A stretch of DNA of 49,325 bases from an uncultured Chromatiaceae bacterium (GTDB taxonomy: Bacteria > Pseudomonadota > Gammaproteobacteria > Enterobacterales > Alteromonadaceae): the NCBI GenBank assembly GCA_946482615.1, contig CAMLSF010000007.1, forward strand, positions 1-49,325, written 5' to 3'. The notes beneath the pieces are model-generated. The model did no database searches, had not been told where the DNA came from, and saw only the letters and a list, made by a program, of their open reading frames with translations. How positions within the stretch are numbered: the stretch's first letter is position 1; each line of letters opens with the position of its first letter. A program made the position numbers and the translations under genes. Shown one piece after another: positions 7,418 to 17,036 of the stretch.

Positions 7418-9241
7418 TTTACGGGCTATAGGACCTGCGTTGGCGCCACCACCACCAGCGTTTTCTAAGGCTACTGTGACCAGAATACTAGGGTTCTCGG
7501 CAGGGGCGTAGGCGATAAACATGGCGTTATCCCGATGAATTTCTTTAATGGCATTGGCATCATATTTCTGGTTTGCAGCCATATTAATGACCTGGGCAGT
7601 GCCTGATTTACCTGCTGCGCTGTAGCTGATACCTTTAAAGGCGTTAAAACCTGTTCCTCCCTGGACCATAACGGTCTGGCGCATAGCTTCTTTGGCAATG
7701 CGCCAGTTATTATGATCTTTGACTTCTATTGCAGTCTGTAATGGCGCAATCAGACTGGTATCCTGAGTTTGGCTGCGGAAATAACGACCCATATGGGGAG
7801 TGGGTCTTTGCCCATCATTCACCAGAATGGCGGTGGATAATGCCAGTTGCATAGGTGTCACGCTCCAGTAGCTTTGGCCTATACCTAAAGACACTGTGTC
7901 GCCTGGAAACCAGCTTTGTTTGTGTCTGGCTCTTTTCCATTCTTTGGATGGCATCAGGCCAGCGCTTTCTTCCATCACATCTATACCGGTACGGGAACCA
8001 AAACCAAATTTTTTCATATAGTCAGAAATCCGGTCGATCCCCAGTTTTACCGCTAAATCATAAAAGTAGGTATCACAGCTTTTGGTAATAGCTGTGTAGA
8101 CATCCACCCAGCCGTGACCCCATTTCACATGGTCACGGTACGCCCGGCTGTAGTTTGGCAGTTTGTAAAAACCAGGATCCGGAATACGGGTTTGTTCTGT
8201 TACAGTGCCGTTTTCTAATCCCAATACCGCCATATGAGGTTTGATAGTGGAAGCAGGAGGGTAGACCCCCTGAGTCACACGATTGACCAAAGGACGATCA
8301 GGGGAATTCAGCAGTTCACGGTAGTTTTTACCGCTGATCCCATGCACAAATAAATTCGGGTCATAACTTGGGTTACTGTAAAACGCCAATACAGCGCCAT
8401 CACGCGGGTCCATGGCCACTATAGCGCCACGGTTGTCGCCAATCAGTTCCTGAGCTTTAAGCTGCAGGCTCATATCTATAGATAAAATTAAATCATCACC
8501 TGAGGTGGCGGGCTTAGAGTCCAGAATACGGATCACTCTGCCTCTGTTATTCACTTCGACCTGCTCAAAACCGACCTGACCATGCAGCTGGCTTTCGTAA
8601 AAACGTTCCAGACCAATTTTGCCTATATCCCGGCTGGCCGCATAGTTTGCGCTGACACCTTCTTCTTCCAGCTTCGCCAGTTCTTTCGCGTTAATTTTGC
8701 CGATATAACCCAAAGCATGAGTAAAGAGTTCACCAAAAGGATAATGCCGGGTTAAACGGGCTTCTAAAGTCACACCAGGTAATCTGTGTTGATTGACCGC
8801 AATAATAGCCACTTCCTGCTCGGTCAGATGCTCTTTAATCGCAATGCTGACAAAACGTCTGTGGTACTTCACTTCTTTTAAGAACTCCTGCTGGCGCTCT
8901 GGTGTAATGTCGATCAGGCGGGCAATTTCAGCCAGAGTTTCAGGAATGTTTTTCACTTGCTCTGGCACTAACTCCACTGAGTGGATAGGACGGTTTTCTG
9001 CTAATAACACGCCGTTACGATCGTAAATTAAACCACGATTGGGCGGCTGGGGAATAAGCTTAATCCGGTTGCCGTCAGCACGGGTCATGTAGTGTTCGTG
9101 CATCACCACCTGTAATTTGTACTGATTAAACACCACCACACAAAAACAAATCAGTACCACAGCAAAACCAAACAAAGCCCTTTGATTAAACATCTGGCTT
9201 TCGGCTGCAGGATCCTGAATGGCGGTGCGTTTTTTAATCAT
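7367..9241 (-). CDS. mrdA: Penicillin-binding protein 2 (elongation transpeptidase)
   Basis: Class B PBP of the rod system that cross-links the glycan made by RodA. 624 residues. An N-terminal membrane anchor (about 23-40) is followed by the dimerisation/pedestal domain and the transpeptidase domain. The catalytic motif is S331-T-I-K334 (YPPASTIKP), with SCD in TKSCDTYFY and KSGTAQ near residue 555. The N-terminus (PAAESQMFNQRALFGF) aligns with E. coli MrdA, supporting ATG 9241, although no clear ribosome-binding site precedes it. The stop overlaps a bridging ORF toward rodA. Confidence 0.96.
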   Translation of the reverse strand: MIKKRTAIQDPAAESQMFNQRALFGFAVVLICFCVVVFNQYKLQVVMHEHYMTRADGNRIKLIPQPPNRGLIYDRNGVLLAENRPIHSVELVPEQVKNIPETLAEIARLIDITPERQQEFLKEVKYHRRFVSIAIKEHLTEQEVAIIAVNQHRLPGVTLEARLTRHYPFGELFTHALGYIGKINAKELAKLEEEGVSANYAASRDIGKIGLERFYESQLHGQVGFEQVEVNNRGRVIRILDSKPATSGDDLILSIDMSLQLKAQELIGDNRGAIVAMDPRDGAVLAFYSNPSYDPNLFVHGISGKNYRELLNSPDRPLVNRVTQGVYPPASTIKPHMAVLGLENGTVTEQTRIPDPGFYKLPNYSRAYRDHVKWGHGWVDVYTAITKSCDTYFYDLAVKLGIDRISDYMKKFGFGSRTGIDVMEESAGLMPSKEWKRARHKQSWFPGDTVSLGIGQSYWSVTPMQLALSTAILVNDGQRPTPHMGRYFRSQTQDTSLIAPLQTAIEVKDHNNWRIAKEAMRQTVMVQGGTGFNAFKGISYSAAGKSGTAQVINMAANQKYDANAIKEIHRDNAMFIAYAPAENPSILVTVALENAGGGGANAGPIARKMMDHYFTRQSAAGAQP

Positions 9242-9388
9242 GGTCAGTTGAGGTGATCACTAAAATGGAATGCTGGATACTGATACTCCCACAAATTCTT
9301 GCTTTCGCAAAACCAAAGGCAGACTTTTGGCTAAATACCAGGTTTTTGTTGGTAACAGACTGAATCTGTGAGTTTTTTATCGTCATGA

Positions 9389-9859
9389 TTATTCGCGGTG
9401 GTACGGATGATTGGTACTGATGCTCCAGGCCCGGTACAGGCTTTCTGCCAGCACCACACGCACCATAGGGTGGGGCATAGTCAATGCAGAGAGAGACCAT
9501 TTGCCTTCACTTGCAGCAATACAGGCAGGCGCTAAGCCTTCAGGGCCACCCACCAGTAAACAGACATCACGACCGTCCATCTGCCATTGGGTCAGTTTTT
9601 GTGCCAGTTGTGGACTGCTCCAGTTGGCCCCTTCCACCTCCAGCGTAATAATGCGGGCGCCTTTGGGTACAGCGGCCAGCATTTTTTCGCCTTCGGTTTC
9701 CAGAATACGTTTAATGTCCGCATTTTTGCCGCGTTTGCCCGCAGGGATCTCAATTAATTCCAGTGGCAAATCACGCGGAAAACGACGGGCATATTCTTCA
9801 TAAGCCGTAGTGACCCAATCAGGCATTTTTGTGCCGACTGCAATCAGCATTAACTTCAT
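9389..9859 (-). CDS. rlmH: 23S rRNA (pseudouridine1915-N3)-methyltransferase RlmH
   Basis: 156 residues (E. coli 155). SPOUT-class methyltransferase acting on helix 69 of assembled ribosomes. The SAM-binding knot is visible as [11 protein letters not shown], and the C-terminus [14 protein letters not shown] is the conserved tail. It starts 4 bp after the rsfS stop. A 147-bp spacer separates it from mrdA, and part of that spacer resembles the rlmH tail weakly. Confidence 0.96.
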   Translation of the reverse strand: MKLMLIAVGTKMPDWVTTAYEEYARRFPRDLPLELIEIPAGKRGKNADIKRILETEGEKMLAAVPKGARIITLEVEGANWSSPQLAQKLTQWQMDGRDVCLLVGGPEGLAPACIAASEGKWSLSALTMPHPMVRVVLAESLYRAWSISTNHPYHRE

Positions 9860-9863
9860 GCCG

Positions 9864-10184
9864 TTAAACGCTCCAGAGTTTCTCTAACTGGTAAAAGCTG
9901 CGGCTTTCTTCCTGCATCACATGGGCAATTACTTCGCCCAAATCGATCAGTACCCACTCACCTGAAGCTTCACCTTCAATGCCTAACACACTGATACCGG
10001 CTTTTTTTGCTTCTTTGGCCAGATGATCGGCAATAGAACGGGTATGACGGTTTGAGGTGCCTGAACAGATCACCATGGAGTCTGTCACGTTGGATTTTTC
10101 TCTGACATCCAGGCTGACGATATCCTTGGCTTTCATGTCGTCCAGCTTGTCGAGGACGAAGGCTAATAACTCTTGTGCTTGCAC
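9864..10184 (-). CDS. rsfS: Ribosomal silencing factor RsfS
   Basis: 106 residues. Binds ribosomal protein L14 and blocks 30S-50S joining during starvation. Family signatures are [30 protein letters not shown] and the [20 protein letters not shown] stretch. The start is GTG at 10184, with GGAG at a 6-nt spacing. It lies between nadD and rlmH as in many gammaproteobacteria. Confidence 0.95.
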   Translation of the reverse strand: MQAQELLAFVLDKLDDMKAKDIVSLDVREKSNVTDSMVICSGTSNRHTRSIADHLAKEAKKAGISVLGIEGEASGEWVLIDLGEVIAHVMQEESRSFYQLEKLWSV

Positions 10185-10236
10185 TTTTTACTCCGGGGTA
10201 TAAAAACGCGACATGTTAACACTTTTTGTTGTGATC

Positions 10237-10899
10237 TTATATGCCGCAGTACAGCCTTTCTGTTTTTATATACTGCAGTACTTCGGCTGGCAGCAACTGA
10301 CTTAGTTCGGCGGCTGACTGGCTTTTTTCCAGCAAGGTTCTGATCCGGGTTGCGCTCAAATCCAGCGGAGGGTTATCCAGCAGCATAATTTTGCCACAAT
10401 CGAGTAAATGTAAGTCTTGCAGAGAATTGGTACCGAACTGTTCCAGCAGGGCAGGGCAATCACCATCGGCCGCTGTACTGCCGGGTCTTTGACAGACCAC
10501 CAGATGCGCCAGCTGCAAAATACTTTGCCACTGATGCCATTGTTTAAAATACGCCAGTGAATCCATACCCATCACAAATAACAAACCACCCCGGGGATGT
10601 TGCTCGCGCAGCAAACGCAAACTATCCACTGTGTATGAAGGGCTGTGTTTGTTTAATTCGAGTGGCTGAAGCTGCAGACCCGGCATGTCTTGAATAGCAA
10701 TTTGCACCATAGCGGCTCTGTGCTCAGCACTAACACCCGGACTGGCGCGATGCGCAGGCAGGTGACAGGGCATCAGTTGCACTTCCCGCACAGCGCAATG
10801 GGTTAATACGTATTGAGCACAAGCTAAATGCGCTTTATGGATGGGGTCAAAAGTGCCGCCGAAAACGGCAAAAGCGCGATCAGGGCGTGAAGTCGGCAT
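10237..10899 (-). CDS. nadD: Nicotinate-nucleotide adenylyltransferase NadD
   Basis: Makes deamido-NAD from nicotinate mononucleotide and ATP. From ATG 10899 it is 220 residues (E. coli 213). The nucleotidyltransferase motif GGTFDPIHKAH (residues 14-24) and the DLSATRIR motif near the C-terminus are present. The open frame extends upstream to 10977, but those 26 residues lie inside holA and precede the family start. The gene overlaps the holA 3' end by 20 bp. Confidence 0.94.
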   Translation of the reverse strand: MPTSRPDRAFAVFGGTFDPIHKAHLACAQYVLTHCAVREVQLMPCHLPAHRASPGVSAEHRAAMVQIAIQDMPGLQLQPLELNKHSPSYTVDSLRLLREQHPRGGLLFVMGMDSLAYFKQWHQWQSILQLAHLVVCQRPGSTAADGDCPALLEQFGTNSLQDLHLLDCGKIMLLDNPPLDLSATRIRTLLEKSQSAAELSQLLPAEVLQYIKTERLYCGI

Positions 10900-11932
10900 A
10901 ACGCTGCTGCAATGAAAATACTTTAGACACAGGGCTGACCAATAAGCTGACCAAATGCGCCAGGGCCAGTTCTGCATTATTTAATGCACCTGATTTAAAA
11001 GCCCGGTCAAAGGCCGCCAGTTCCTGCTGCACGTAGCCCAGCCATTTGGCCGGCAAACGTGACACAGCTGTCTGGTACAGAGGTTGACGTTTTGGCCAGA
11101 TGGCATTTTTTTTGAAAAAATCAGCCAGCGGTTTACCTTGCTGCTGGGCCAGATGCATTTGCATCAGGGTTGTGACCTCTTTTTGCAACTGCCAGGCAAT
11201 AATCACAGGCTCTGTATCCTGCTGTAATAAACGGTCAAGCCGGTGCAAGGCTTCGTTGCCCTGACCTGCGAGTAAAGCATCGACCAGTTGAAACACCGAA
11301 AAATGTGACTGATCGACCAAATGCTGTTCCAAAAGTTCCGCATCCACTGTGCCGCTGACCAGGCTTAAGCCCAGTTTTTCCAGTTCCTGCGCTGCTGCTA
11401 GTAAATTACCGGCGCAGTGATGCTGCATTAAGGTAATGGCATCAGGTGTTAAATGCAGTTTAAGTTGCGACGCACGTTGCTGTAACCAACGCTGAAACTG
11501 TTGGTCATCCAGCGGATAAAATTGCACCTGCACAGCTTGCTCTGACAGGGTTTTAAACCAGGCTGACTTGGCGTAATCATTGGCATTTTTAGCGGCATGT
11601 AATACCAGAATTAAATCCAGATGCAACAAAGAAGGCAGTTGTTTTAATAAGTCGCCGGCACCTGTTGGTAACTTCGCCGGTAGCTCCAGCTCAAAGAGTC
11701 TGCGGGGAGAAAATAAAGATAAGTTATTCAGTTCCATCAGAAAGTCGTTCCAGCTGAAACTATTGTCCCAGCTGTAACTTTGTCGCTCTTCAAAACCTTG
11801 TTTTTTTGCAGCGGCCCGAATCAAATCCAGGCTTTCCTGCTTTTGCAAAGGTTCTTCACCAAACACCAGATAAACTGGTGCCAGGCTTTTTTGTAACTGT
11901 GCAGCAAGCTGATTGCTATACAGTTTTAGCAT
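10880..11932 (-). CDS. holA: DNA polymerase III subunit delta HolA
   Basis: 350 residues; E. coli HolA is 343. The clamp-loader wrench that opens the beta clamp. The N-terminus (APVYLVFGEEPLQKQESLDLIR) and the FFKKNAIWP stretch (AIWPKRQPLYQTA) are typical. The ATG overlaps the lptE stop (TGATG), so translation is coupled. Its 3' end overlaps nadD. Confidence 0.94.
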   Translation of the reverse strand: MLKLYSNQLAAQLQKSLAPVYLVFGEEPLQKQESLDLIRAAAKKQGFEERQSYSWDNSFSWNDFLMELNNLSLFSPRRLFELELPAKLPTGAGDLLKQLPSLLHLDLILVLHAAKNANDYAKSAWFKTLSEQAVQVQFYPLDDQQFQRWLQQRASQLKLHLTPDAITLMQHHCAGNLLAAAQELEKLGLSLVSGTVDAELLEQHLVDQSHFSVFQLVDALLAGQGNEALHRLDRLLQQDTEPVIIAWQLQKEVTTLMQMHLAQQQGKPLADFFKKNAIWPKRQPLYQTAVSRLPAKWLGYVQQELAAFDRAFKSGALNNAELALAHLVSLLVSPVSKVFSLQQRYADFTP

Positions 11933-12417
11933 CAGTGGATCCGGTTTAACTGACGGATAATACGGCTGGCTGCCTGATTTCTCAGTTCCTGTAACAATAA
12001 ATCCAGCTCTTTGGCTTTGGCCAGCGCCAGATTCGGGTCATCCTGATAGTCACGGGTCAGTTCAAACTGAAACTCCTTCATATCCTGACCCGGCAGCAAT
12101 AACTGATATTTCACCCGATAAATCAGCTCATATTCTGCCACCTGACCATTAGGGAACAGCGACAAGGTGCGTCGTTCCAGACTATCCTGCTGCAGCATCA
12201 GAGCCGGAGCTTTTGGATCCAGCTCTGTCAGCAATTTCACTTCATTACTTTTCAGCTGTTCTGACAACAGGCTGGCCAGTTCAGAATGTTTTTTGGCATC
12301 AACAAAAATAGCCGGATAACGCTCCAGCGGCAGGCTACCACGTAAGTGGAAGCCGCAGCTGGTCAGAAGCAGGCTGCTTGCAAGCAGCAGAACTGTCCAA
12401 ACGGAATGTTTTTTCAT
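11932..12417 (-). CDS. lptE: LPS-assembly lipoprotein LptE
   Basis: 161 residues with lipobox LTSC (Cys21) followed by GFHLRG, the hallmark of LptE (RlpB). Plugs the LptD barrel that inserts lipopolysaccharide into the outer membrane. It begins 1 bp after the leuS stop and ends in a TGATG overlap with holA, so leuS-lptE-holA-nadD form one tight operon. Confidence 0.93.
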   Translation of the reverse strand: MKKHSVWTVLLLASSLLLTSCGFHLRGSLPLERYPAIFVDAKKHSELASLLSEQLKSNEVKLLTELDPKAPALMLQQDSLERRTLSLFPNGQVAEYELIYRVKYQLLLPGQDMKEFQFELTRDYQDDPNLALAKAKELDLLLQELRNQAASRIIRQLNRIH

Positions 12418-12418
12418 T

Positions 12419-15007
12419 TTATCCTACGGCCAGACTCAGCAGTTTACCCGGCACATAAATCACTTTACGGATAGTGACCCCTTCCAGGAAACGCTGTACG
12501 TTTTCTTCAGCATGAGCAAGTTCCAGTACCTGGGCTTCAGTTGCATCAGCGGCTACTGTGACTTTAGCCCGGACTTTACCGTTCACTTGCACCACCACCA
12601 GTTTTTCGTCTTCCACCATAGCAGCTGCATCAGCCACTGGCCATGGGCTTTGTTCCAGGGCAGTAGCAAAACCTAACTCTTTCCACAGGTACTGCGACAA
12701 GTGAGGGGTGATAGGGTTCAGTAACTGAATTAGGGTCTGAATACCTTCACGTTTCACTTGCTTGTCGGCGTCCGTATCCACCGGCGCTTTTTGTACTTTG
12801 TTGGCAAGTTCCATAATGGCGGCCACAGCAGTGTTAAACACGTTGCGACGGCCTATATCGTCTGACACTTTGGCGATGGTTTTATGAATATCGCGGCGCA
12901 GGGCTTTTTGGTCTGAGTTTAATTCCACTGATGTCGCCGCTCTTGCGAATAACTCTTTATGATCAGCTGCTAAAGTCCAGATCCGGCGTAAGAAACGGTT
13001 CGCGCCTTCTACCGCTGAATCCTGCCATTCCAGAGTTTGTTCCGGTGGTGCAGTAAACATCATAAATAAACGCACTGTGTCGGCACCGTATTGGTCAATC
13101 ACCAATTGTGGGTCTATACCGTTGTTTTTCGACTTGGACATTTTGCTCATGCCAGCCGACAACACCGGCTTGCCGTCCGTTTTTAAAATTGAAGCGGTAA
13201 TACGGCCTTTTTCGTCACGTTCAGTGGCGACATCAGCAGGGGAGAACCACTCTTTACCACCGTTTTCGGTTTCACGGTAGAAAGTGTCCGCCAACACCAT
13301 GCCCTGGCACAATAAACGTTTAAAGGGTTCGTCACACTGCACTAAACCTACGTCACGTAACAGTTTATGGAAAAAGCGTGAGTACAATAAATGCAGTATG
13401 GCGTGTTCAATACCACCAATGTACTGATCCACCGGCAGCCAGTAGTTGGCTTTGGCCGGATCCAGCATAGCTTTGTCATGATCCGGGCTGCAGTAACGGG
13501 CATAGTACCAGCTCGACTCCATAAAGGTGTCGAAGGTATCGGTTTCGTGGAATGCTGCCTGACCTTTGTAGGTGGTTTTGGCCCAGTCCAGGTCGGCTTT
13601 GATAGGCGAGGTCACGCCGTTCATCACGACATCTTCAGGTAAACGTACTGGCAGCATATCTTCCGGCACCGGCACCTGGCTGCCATCTTCCAGCGTCAGC
13701 ATAGGGATAGGTGAACCCCAGTAACGTTGACGGGATACACCCCAGTCACGTAAACGGTAGTTCACTTTGACCTGACCTACACCCATAGCGCTTAACTTGT
13801 CGGCAATAGCTTTAAAGGCAGCAGCAAAATCTAAACCGTTAAATTCTGCAGAATTGACCAGCACACCTTTTTCAGTAAAGGCGGCACTGGTTAAATCGCA
13901 GACTGCACTGCTGCCAGCTTCCGGCTCAACCACTTGTTTTATCGCTAAACCGTATTTAGTGGCAAATTCATAATCGCGCTGATCATGACCAGGTACGGCC
14001 ATCACAGCACCTGAGCCGTAATGCATCAACACAAAGTTAGCCACCCAGACCGGTACCTGTTCACCAGTTAAAGGGTGAATAGCAAACAAACCTGTTGGCG
14101 CACCTTTTTTCTCCATGGTCGCCATGTCGGCTTCGGCCATTTTGCCGCCTTTGCACTCGTCAATAAATGCCTGTAATTCAGCATTATTGACGGCAGCTTG
14201 TTGGGCTAATGGATGCTGAGCTGCTACTGCTACATAAGTCACGCCATATAAAGTGTCCGGACGTGTGGTGTAGACCGACATCGTCTGATCGGAACCTGCC
14301 ACTTTAAACTCGATCTCTACGCCTTCTGAGCGGCCGATCCAGTTTTTCTGCATGGTTTTGACTTGCTCAGGCCAGTCGTCTAACTGGTCTAAGTCTTGTA
14401 ATAATTCTTCGGCGTAATCTGTGATTTTAATAAACCACTGTGCCAGATCACGCTGCTCGACCAGGGCACCTGAACGCCAACCACGACCATCTATGACCTG
14501 TTCATTCGCCAGTACGCATTGATCCACAGGATCCCAGTTCACAGTGGCCATTTTTTTGTAGACCAGGCCTTTTTCAAACAGCTTGGTAAAGAACCACTGT
14601 TCCCACTTGTAGTATTCAGGCTTACAGGTCGCGACTTCGCGGTCCCAGTCGTAACCAAAACCTAAGCGTTTCAGCTGGCCTTTCATGTAGTCGATATTGG
14701 CGTAGGTCCATTTGGCTGGTGCTGTTTTATTGGCAATAGCAGCGTTTTCTGCCGGTAAACCAAAAGCATCCCATCCCATAGGTTGCAGCACGTTTTTGCC
14801 CTGCATCCGCTGGAAGCGGCTGATCACATCACCTATGGTGTAGTTACGCACATGGCCCATATGTAAACGGCCACTTGGGTACGGGAACATGGAGAGACAG
14901 TAGTATTTTTCTTTCGAAGCATCTTCTACTACTTTAAAGGCCTTTGTTTGTTCCCATTCCTGTTGCAGCTGCTGTTCAATCAACTGCGGATTATATTGTT
15001 CGTGCAT
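12419..15007 (-). CDS. leuS: Leucyl-tRNA synthetase LeuRS
   Basis: 862 residues (E. coli 860). The class I signatures are HMGH at 49-52 (the HIGH motif) and KMSKS near residue 620. The CP1 editing domain includes the conserved TTRPDTLYG stretch. The C-terminal anticodon-binding part follows ([10 protein letters not shown]). GGAAGG sits 5 nt before ATG 15007. It is the first gene of the long minus-strand cluster. Confidence 0.98.
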   Translation of the reverse strand: MHEQYNPQLIEQQLQQEWEQTKAFKVVEDASKEKYYCLSMFPYPSGRLHMGHVRNYTIGDVISRFQRMQGKNVLQPMGWDAFGLPAENAAIANKTAPAKWTYANIDYMKGQLKRLGFGYDWDREVATCKPEYYKWEQWFFTKLFEKGLVYKKMATVNWDPVDQCVLANEQVIDGRGWRSGALVEQRDLAQWFIKITDYAEELLQDLDQLDDWPEQVKTMQKNWIGRSEGVEIEFKVAGSDQTMSVYTTRPDTLYGVTYVAVAAQHPLAQQAAVNNAELQAFIDECKGGKMAEADMATMEKKGAPTGLFAIHPLTGEQVPVWVANFVLMHYGSGAVMAVPGHDQRDYEFATKYGLAIKQVVEPEAGSSAVCDLTSAAFTEKGVLVNSAEFNGLDFAAAFKAIADKLSAMGVGQVKVNYRLRDWGVSRQRYWGSPIPMLTLEDGSQVPVPEDMLPVRLPEDVVMNGVTSPIKADLDWAKTTYKGQAAFHETDTFDTFMESSWYYARYCSPDHDKAMLDPAKANYWLPVDQYIGGIEHAILHLLYSRFFHKLLRDVGLVQCDEPFKRLLCQGMVLADTFYRETENGGKEWFSPADVATERDEKGRITASILKTDGKPVLSAGMSKMSKSKNNGIDPQLVIDQYGADTVRLFMMFTAPPEQTLEWQDSAVEGANRFLRRIWTLAADHKELFARAATSVELNSDQKALRRDIHKTIAKVSDDIGRRNVFNTAVAAIMELANKVQKAPVDTDADKQVKREGIQTLIQLLNPITPHLSQYLWKELGFATALEQSPWPVADAAAMVEDEKLVVVQVNGKVRAKVTVAADATEAQVLELAHAEENVQRFLEGVTIRKVIYVPGKLLSLAVG

Positions 15008-15183
15008 TAAAAACCTTCCAACGTGAAGTCAAAACCAGACCGATAAAACCGGCGGAAAAAATTGCCGCTAGCATACCGCAAGCGAGGGGGGCGCAACAAC
15101 AGGAACTCTGCGGAATATCACTTAGTGCGCAGCATAAAATAGCTCGCAGCACAAAAAGCCCGCAGCAGATACTTTCGCCTGGG

Positions 15184-16353
15184 TTAGGGTGTTGTGCCGG
15201 AAGGCAAAGCTTGTAGCACTTTGCCAACCAATTGATCCAACTCGTCACCATTGCCAATCCAGCGCGCCACCATCAGCAGATCGTTATCTTTGTCGATGTA
15301 AATAATATTGCGGCCTGCACCCTGAAAAGTGATGGCTGTTGCAGGAGCGCTTGGCAAAGCTTTTCGGCCTGGGTTTAAAAACCAGTTGGCAAAACCGTAT
15401 TCAGGGTTGGCAGAGCCGCCTGTGCTGGCCATTTTGATCCACTCTTTGCTGACCAGTTGTTTGTCCTGCCACTTGCCATGGCGTAAAAACAGATAACCAA
15501 AACGGGCTAAATCCCAGGCGTTGATGAACATGCCGCCGCCCCAATGTCCACCTCCTGACACAGACTGTATCTTCTGGCCATCCAGCTCAATCCAGCTGTT
15601 GTCATAACCATACCAGCGCCAGGTGGATGAAGCGCCTATAGGGGTCATGATCTGTTCGTTCAGCACCTGGGGTAAAGGTTTACGCCAGACATACAAAGTG
15701 GATAACGCCAGCAGGTTCACCCGCACATCGTTGTATTTGTAATGGCTACCGGGCTTGCGTAACGGCCGTTTTGGCCAGTCGGCCGGTGTTTTGCCTTCAG
15801 GTCTGTCTGCCCAGTCGGGTTTGCCCCATAAGGTGCCTTGCCAGTCACTGGTTTGTCGCAGCAGATGATCCCAGCGGATTTGGCTGTTGTGTTCGCCCTG
15901 ATACAAATCGACATCATCTGGCATATAGCCATCGACTTTGTCCTGCAGGTTATCAATTAAACCTTGTTGCCAGGCAAGGCCTGTTACCGTAGTTAAAAAG
16001 GTTTTGGTGATGCTGTGGGTCATATCCACAGCTTCTGTATCACCCCAGCGGGCTATCACCATACCTTTGTAAATAATGATGCCGTTGGCAGGCGCCCGGG
16101 TTTTCATTGGGCCAATGATCTGATCATAAGGTTCTTTGGCACCAAAAGTAGTGGCCTGCACCAGGGCCTGATCCGGGTCTGCTTTGTTTTCAGCTTTGAT
16201 GGCGTAATCGACCGCTTGTTGCAACAGGGCGGCGTCCACCTTTAATTCGGCGGCAGGTTTTTGCTGCCACTGGCCTGCAGGTGGAAAGTACTCCGCGGCG
16301 CTGCTGGTGCTCACTATCAGTGTCAAAGCAGTAACGGCAAAATAAAGTTTCAT
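15184..16353 (-). CDS. Exported serine beta-lactamase-fold hydrolase
   Basis: 389 residues from ATG 16353, chosen because AGGGG lies 6 nt upstream; the open frame runs on to 16410. A Sec signal peptide (about 1-20) indicates a periplasmic or secreted protein. S114-I-T-K117 is the SxxK nucleophile motif and Y207-N-D209 stands for the YxN motif of class C beta-lactamase-like enzymes. Such proteins are mostly esterases or D-amino-acid peptidases, so the substrate cannot be named and resistance should not be assumed. It lies between leuS and the ybeL-like gene, an interruption relative to E. coli. Confidence 0.82.
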   Translation of the reverse strand: MKLYFAVTALTLIVSTSSAAEYFPPAGQWQQKPAAELKVDAALLQQAVDYAIKAENKADPDQALVQATTFGAKEPYDQIIGPMKTRAPANGIIIYKGMVIARWGDTEAVDMTHSITKTFLTTVTGLAWQQGLIDNLQDKVDGYMPDDVDLYQGEHNSQIRWDHLLRQTSDWQGTLWGKPDWADRPEGKTPADWPKRPLRKPGSHYKYNDVRVNLLALSTLYVWRKPLPQVLNEQIMTPIGASSTWRWYGYDNSWIELDGQKIQSVSGGGHWGGGMFINAWDLARFGYLFLRHGKWQDKQLVSKEWIKMASTGGSANPEYGFANWFLNPGRKALPSAPATAITFQGAGRNIIYIDKDNDLLMVARWIGNGDELDQLVGKVLQALPSGTTP

Positions 16354-16503
16354 CAATAACCCCTTTTGTTGTTCTGTTTGCAGACTGAGCTTCAGAGCAA
16401 AAAGCCGCAAGAGTTTCTGCGATTAAAATGCCCTGGCTCAGGTTGAAAACTCAGCCGGTTGAATTTGGCTGGCTATACTGAAGAAAAGCAGTAAGGAGGA
16501 TTT

Positions 16504-16959
16504 ATGTCCGAATTTAAAGATAAATATCAGAACTGGCTCAATGAGTTAGCAGCTATGTTCAAAGAAGGACGGCGCCAGCAACTGGATAATCTGGTCAGTT
16601 TTGCCGATACAGTCAAAGCTTATGTCAAAGCAGGCAAAGAGCTGACCGCTTATGAAACTCAGCTTTTTATCGAAACCTTTAAACGTCAGGCCACTGAAGC
16701 AGAACAGGCCCCCTCCCTCTGGCCTGAAACCTTATGGTATGAGCTTTCGCTTATTACCGACAAAACCCAAATTGAATGGCAGGAATTGCTGCAGGATTTG
16801 GAGCATCAGGGAACCTATCAACAAGGCGAAGAAGTCGGCATGGGCTTGTACCAATGCCAGCAATGTCAGCAACAGCAGGCTTTTTACCATCCGGGCGAAT
16901 TAGGCGCTTGTGTTTATTGTGGTGGCAGCCACTTTAGCCGTCATGGCCTTCCGTTTTAA
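16504..16959 (+). CDS. ybeL: YbeL-like zinc-ribbon protein (DUF1451)
   Basis: 151 residues. The helical N-terminal two thirds are followed by a zinc ribbon with paired cysteines C118-x-x-C121 and C136-x-x-C139. This is the layout of the YbeL family, which also sits next to leuS in E. coli. Function is unknown. A very strong ribosome-binding site (TAAGGAGGA) precedes ATG 16504. It is divergent from the serine hydrolase gene. Confidence 0.85.
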   Translation: MSEFKDKYQNWLNELAAMFKEGRRQQLDNLVSFADTVKAYVKAGKELTAYETQLFIETFKRQATEAEQAPSLWPETLWYELSLITDKTQIEWQELLQDLEHQGTYQQGEEVGMGLYQCQQCQQQQAFYHPGELGACVYCGGSHFSRHGLPF

Positions 16960-17036
16960 AACCTTCATTTTATTCAATGATTTGTTAAGATGACGGCCAT
17001 TACTCTTCTTTCATTTTTTCAGACAGAGCAGGTTGC

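Noticed and set aside
9234..9500. 88-codon minus-strand ORF between rlmH and mrdA
   Set aside because: Half of it is the wrong frame of rlmH; the rest has no recognisable features.
14944..15257. Two overlapping ~90-codon ORFs upstream of leuS
   Set aside because: They overlap leuS and the hydrolase gene ends, are Cys-rich by chance and have no ribosome-binding site; the 15008-15183 spacer shows no clear gene.
15184..16353. Antibiotic-resistance beta-lactamase
   Set aside because: SxxK and YND motifs alone are shared by many esterases and peptidases; no KTG triad typical of a class C enzyme was evident.
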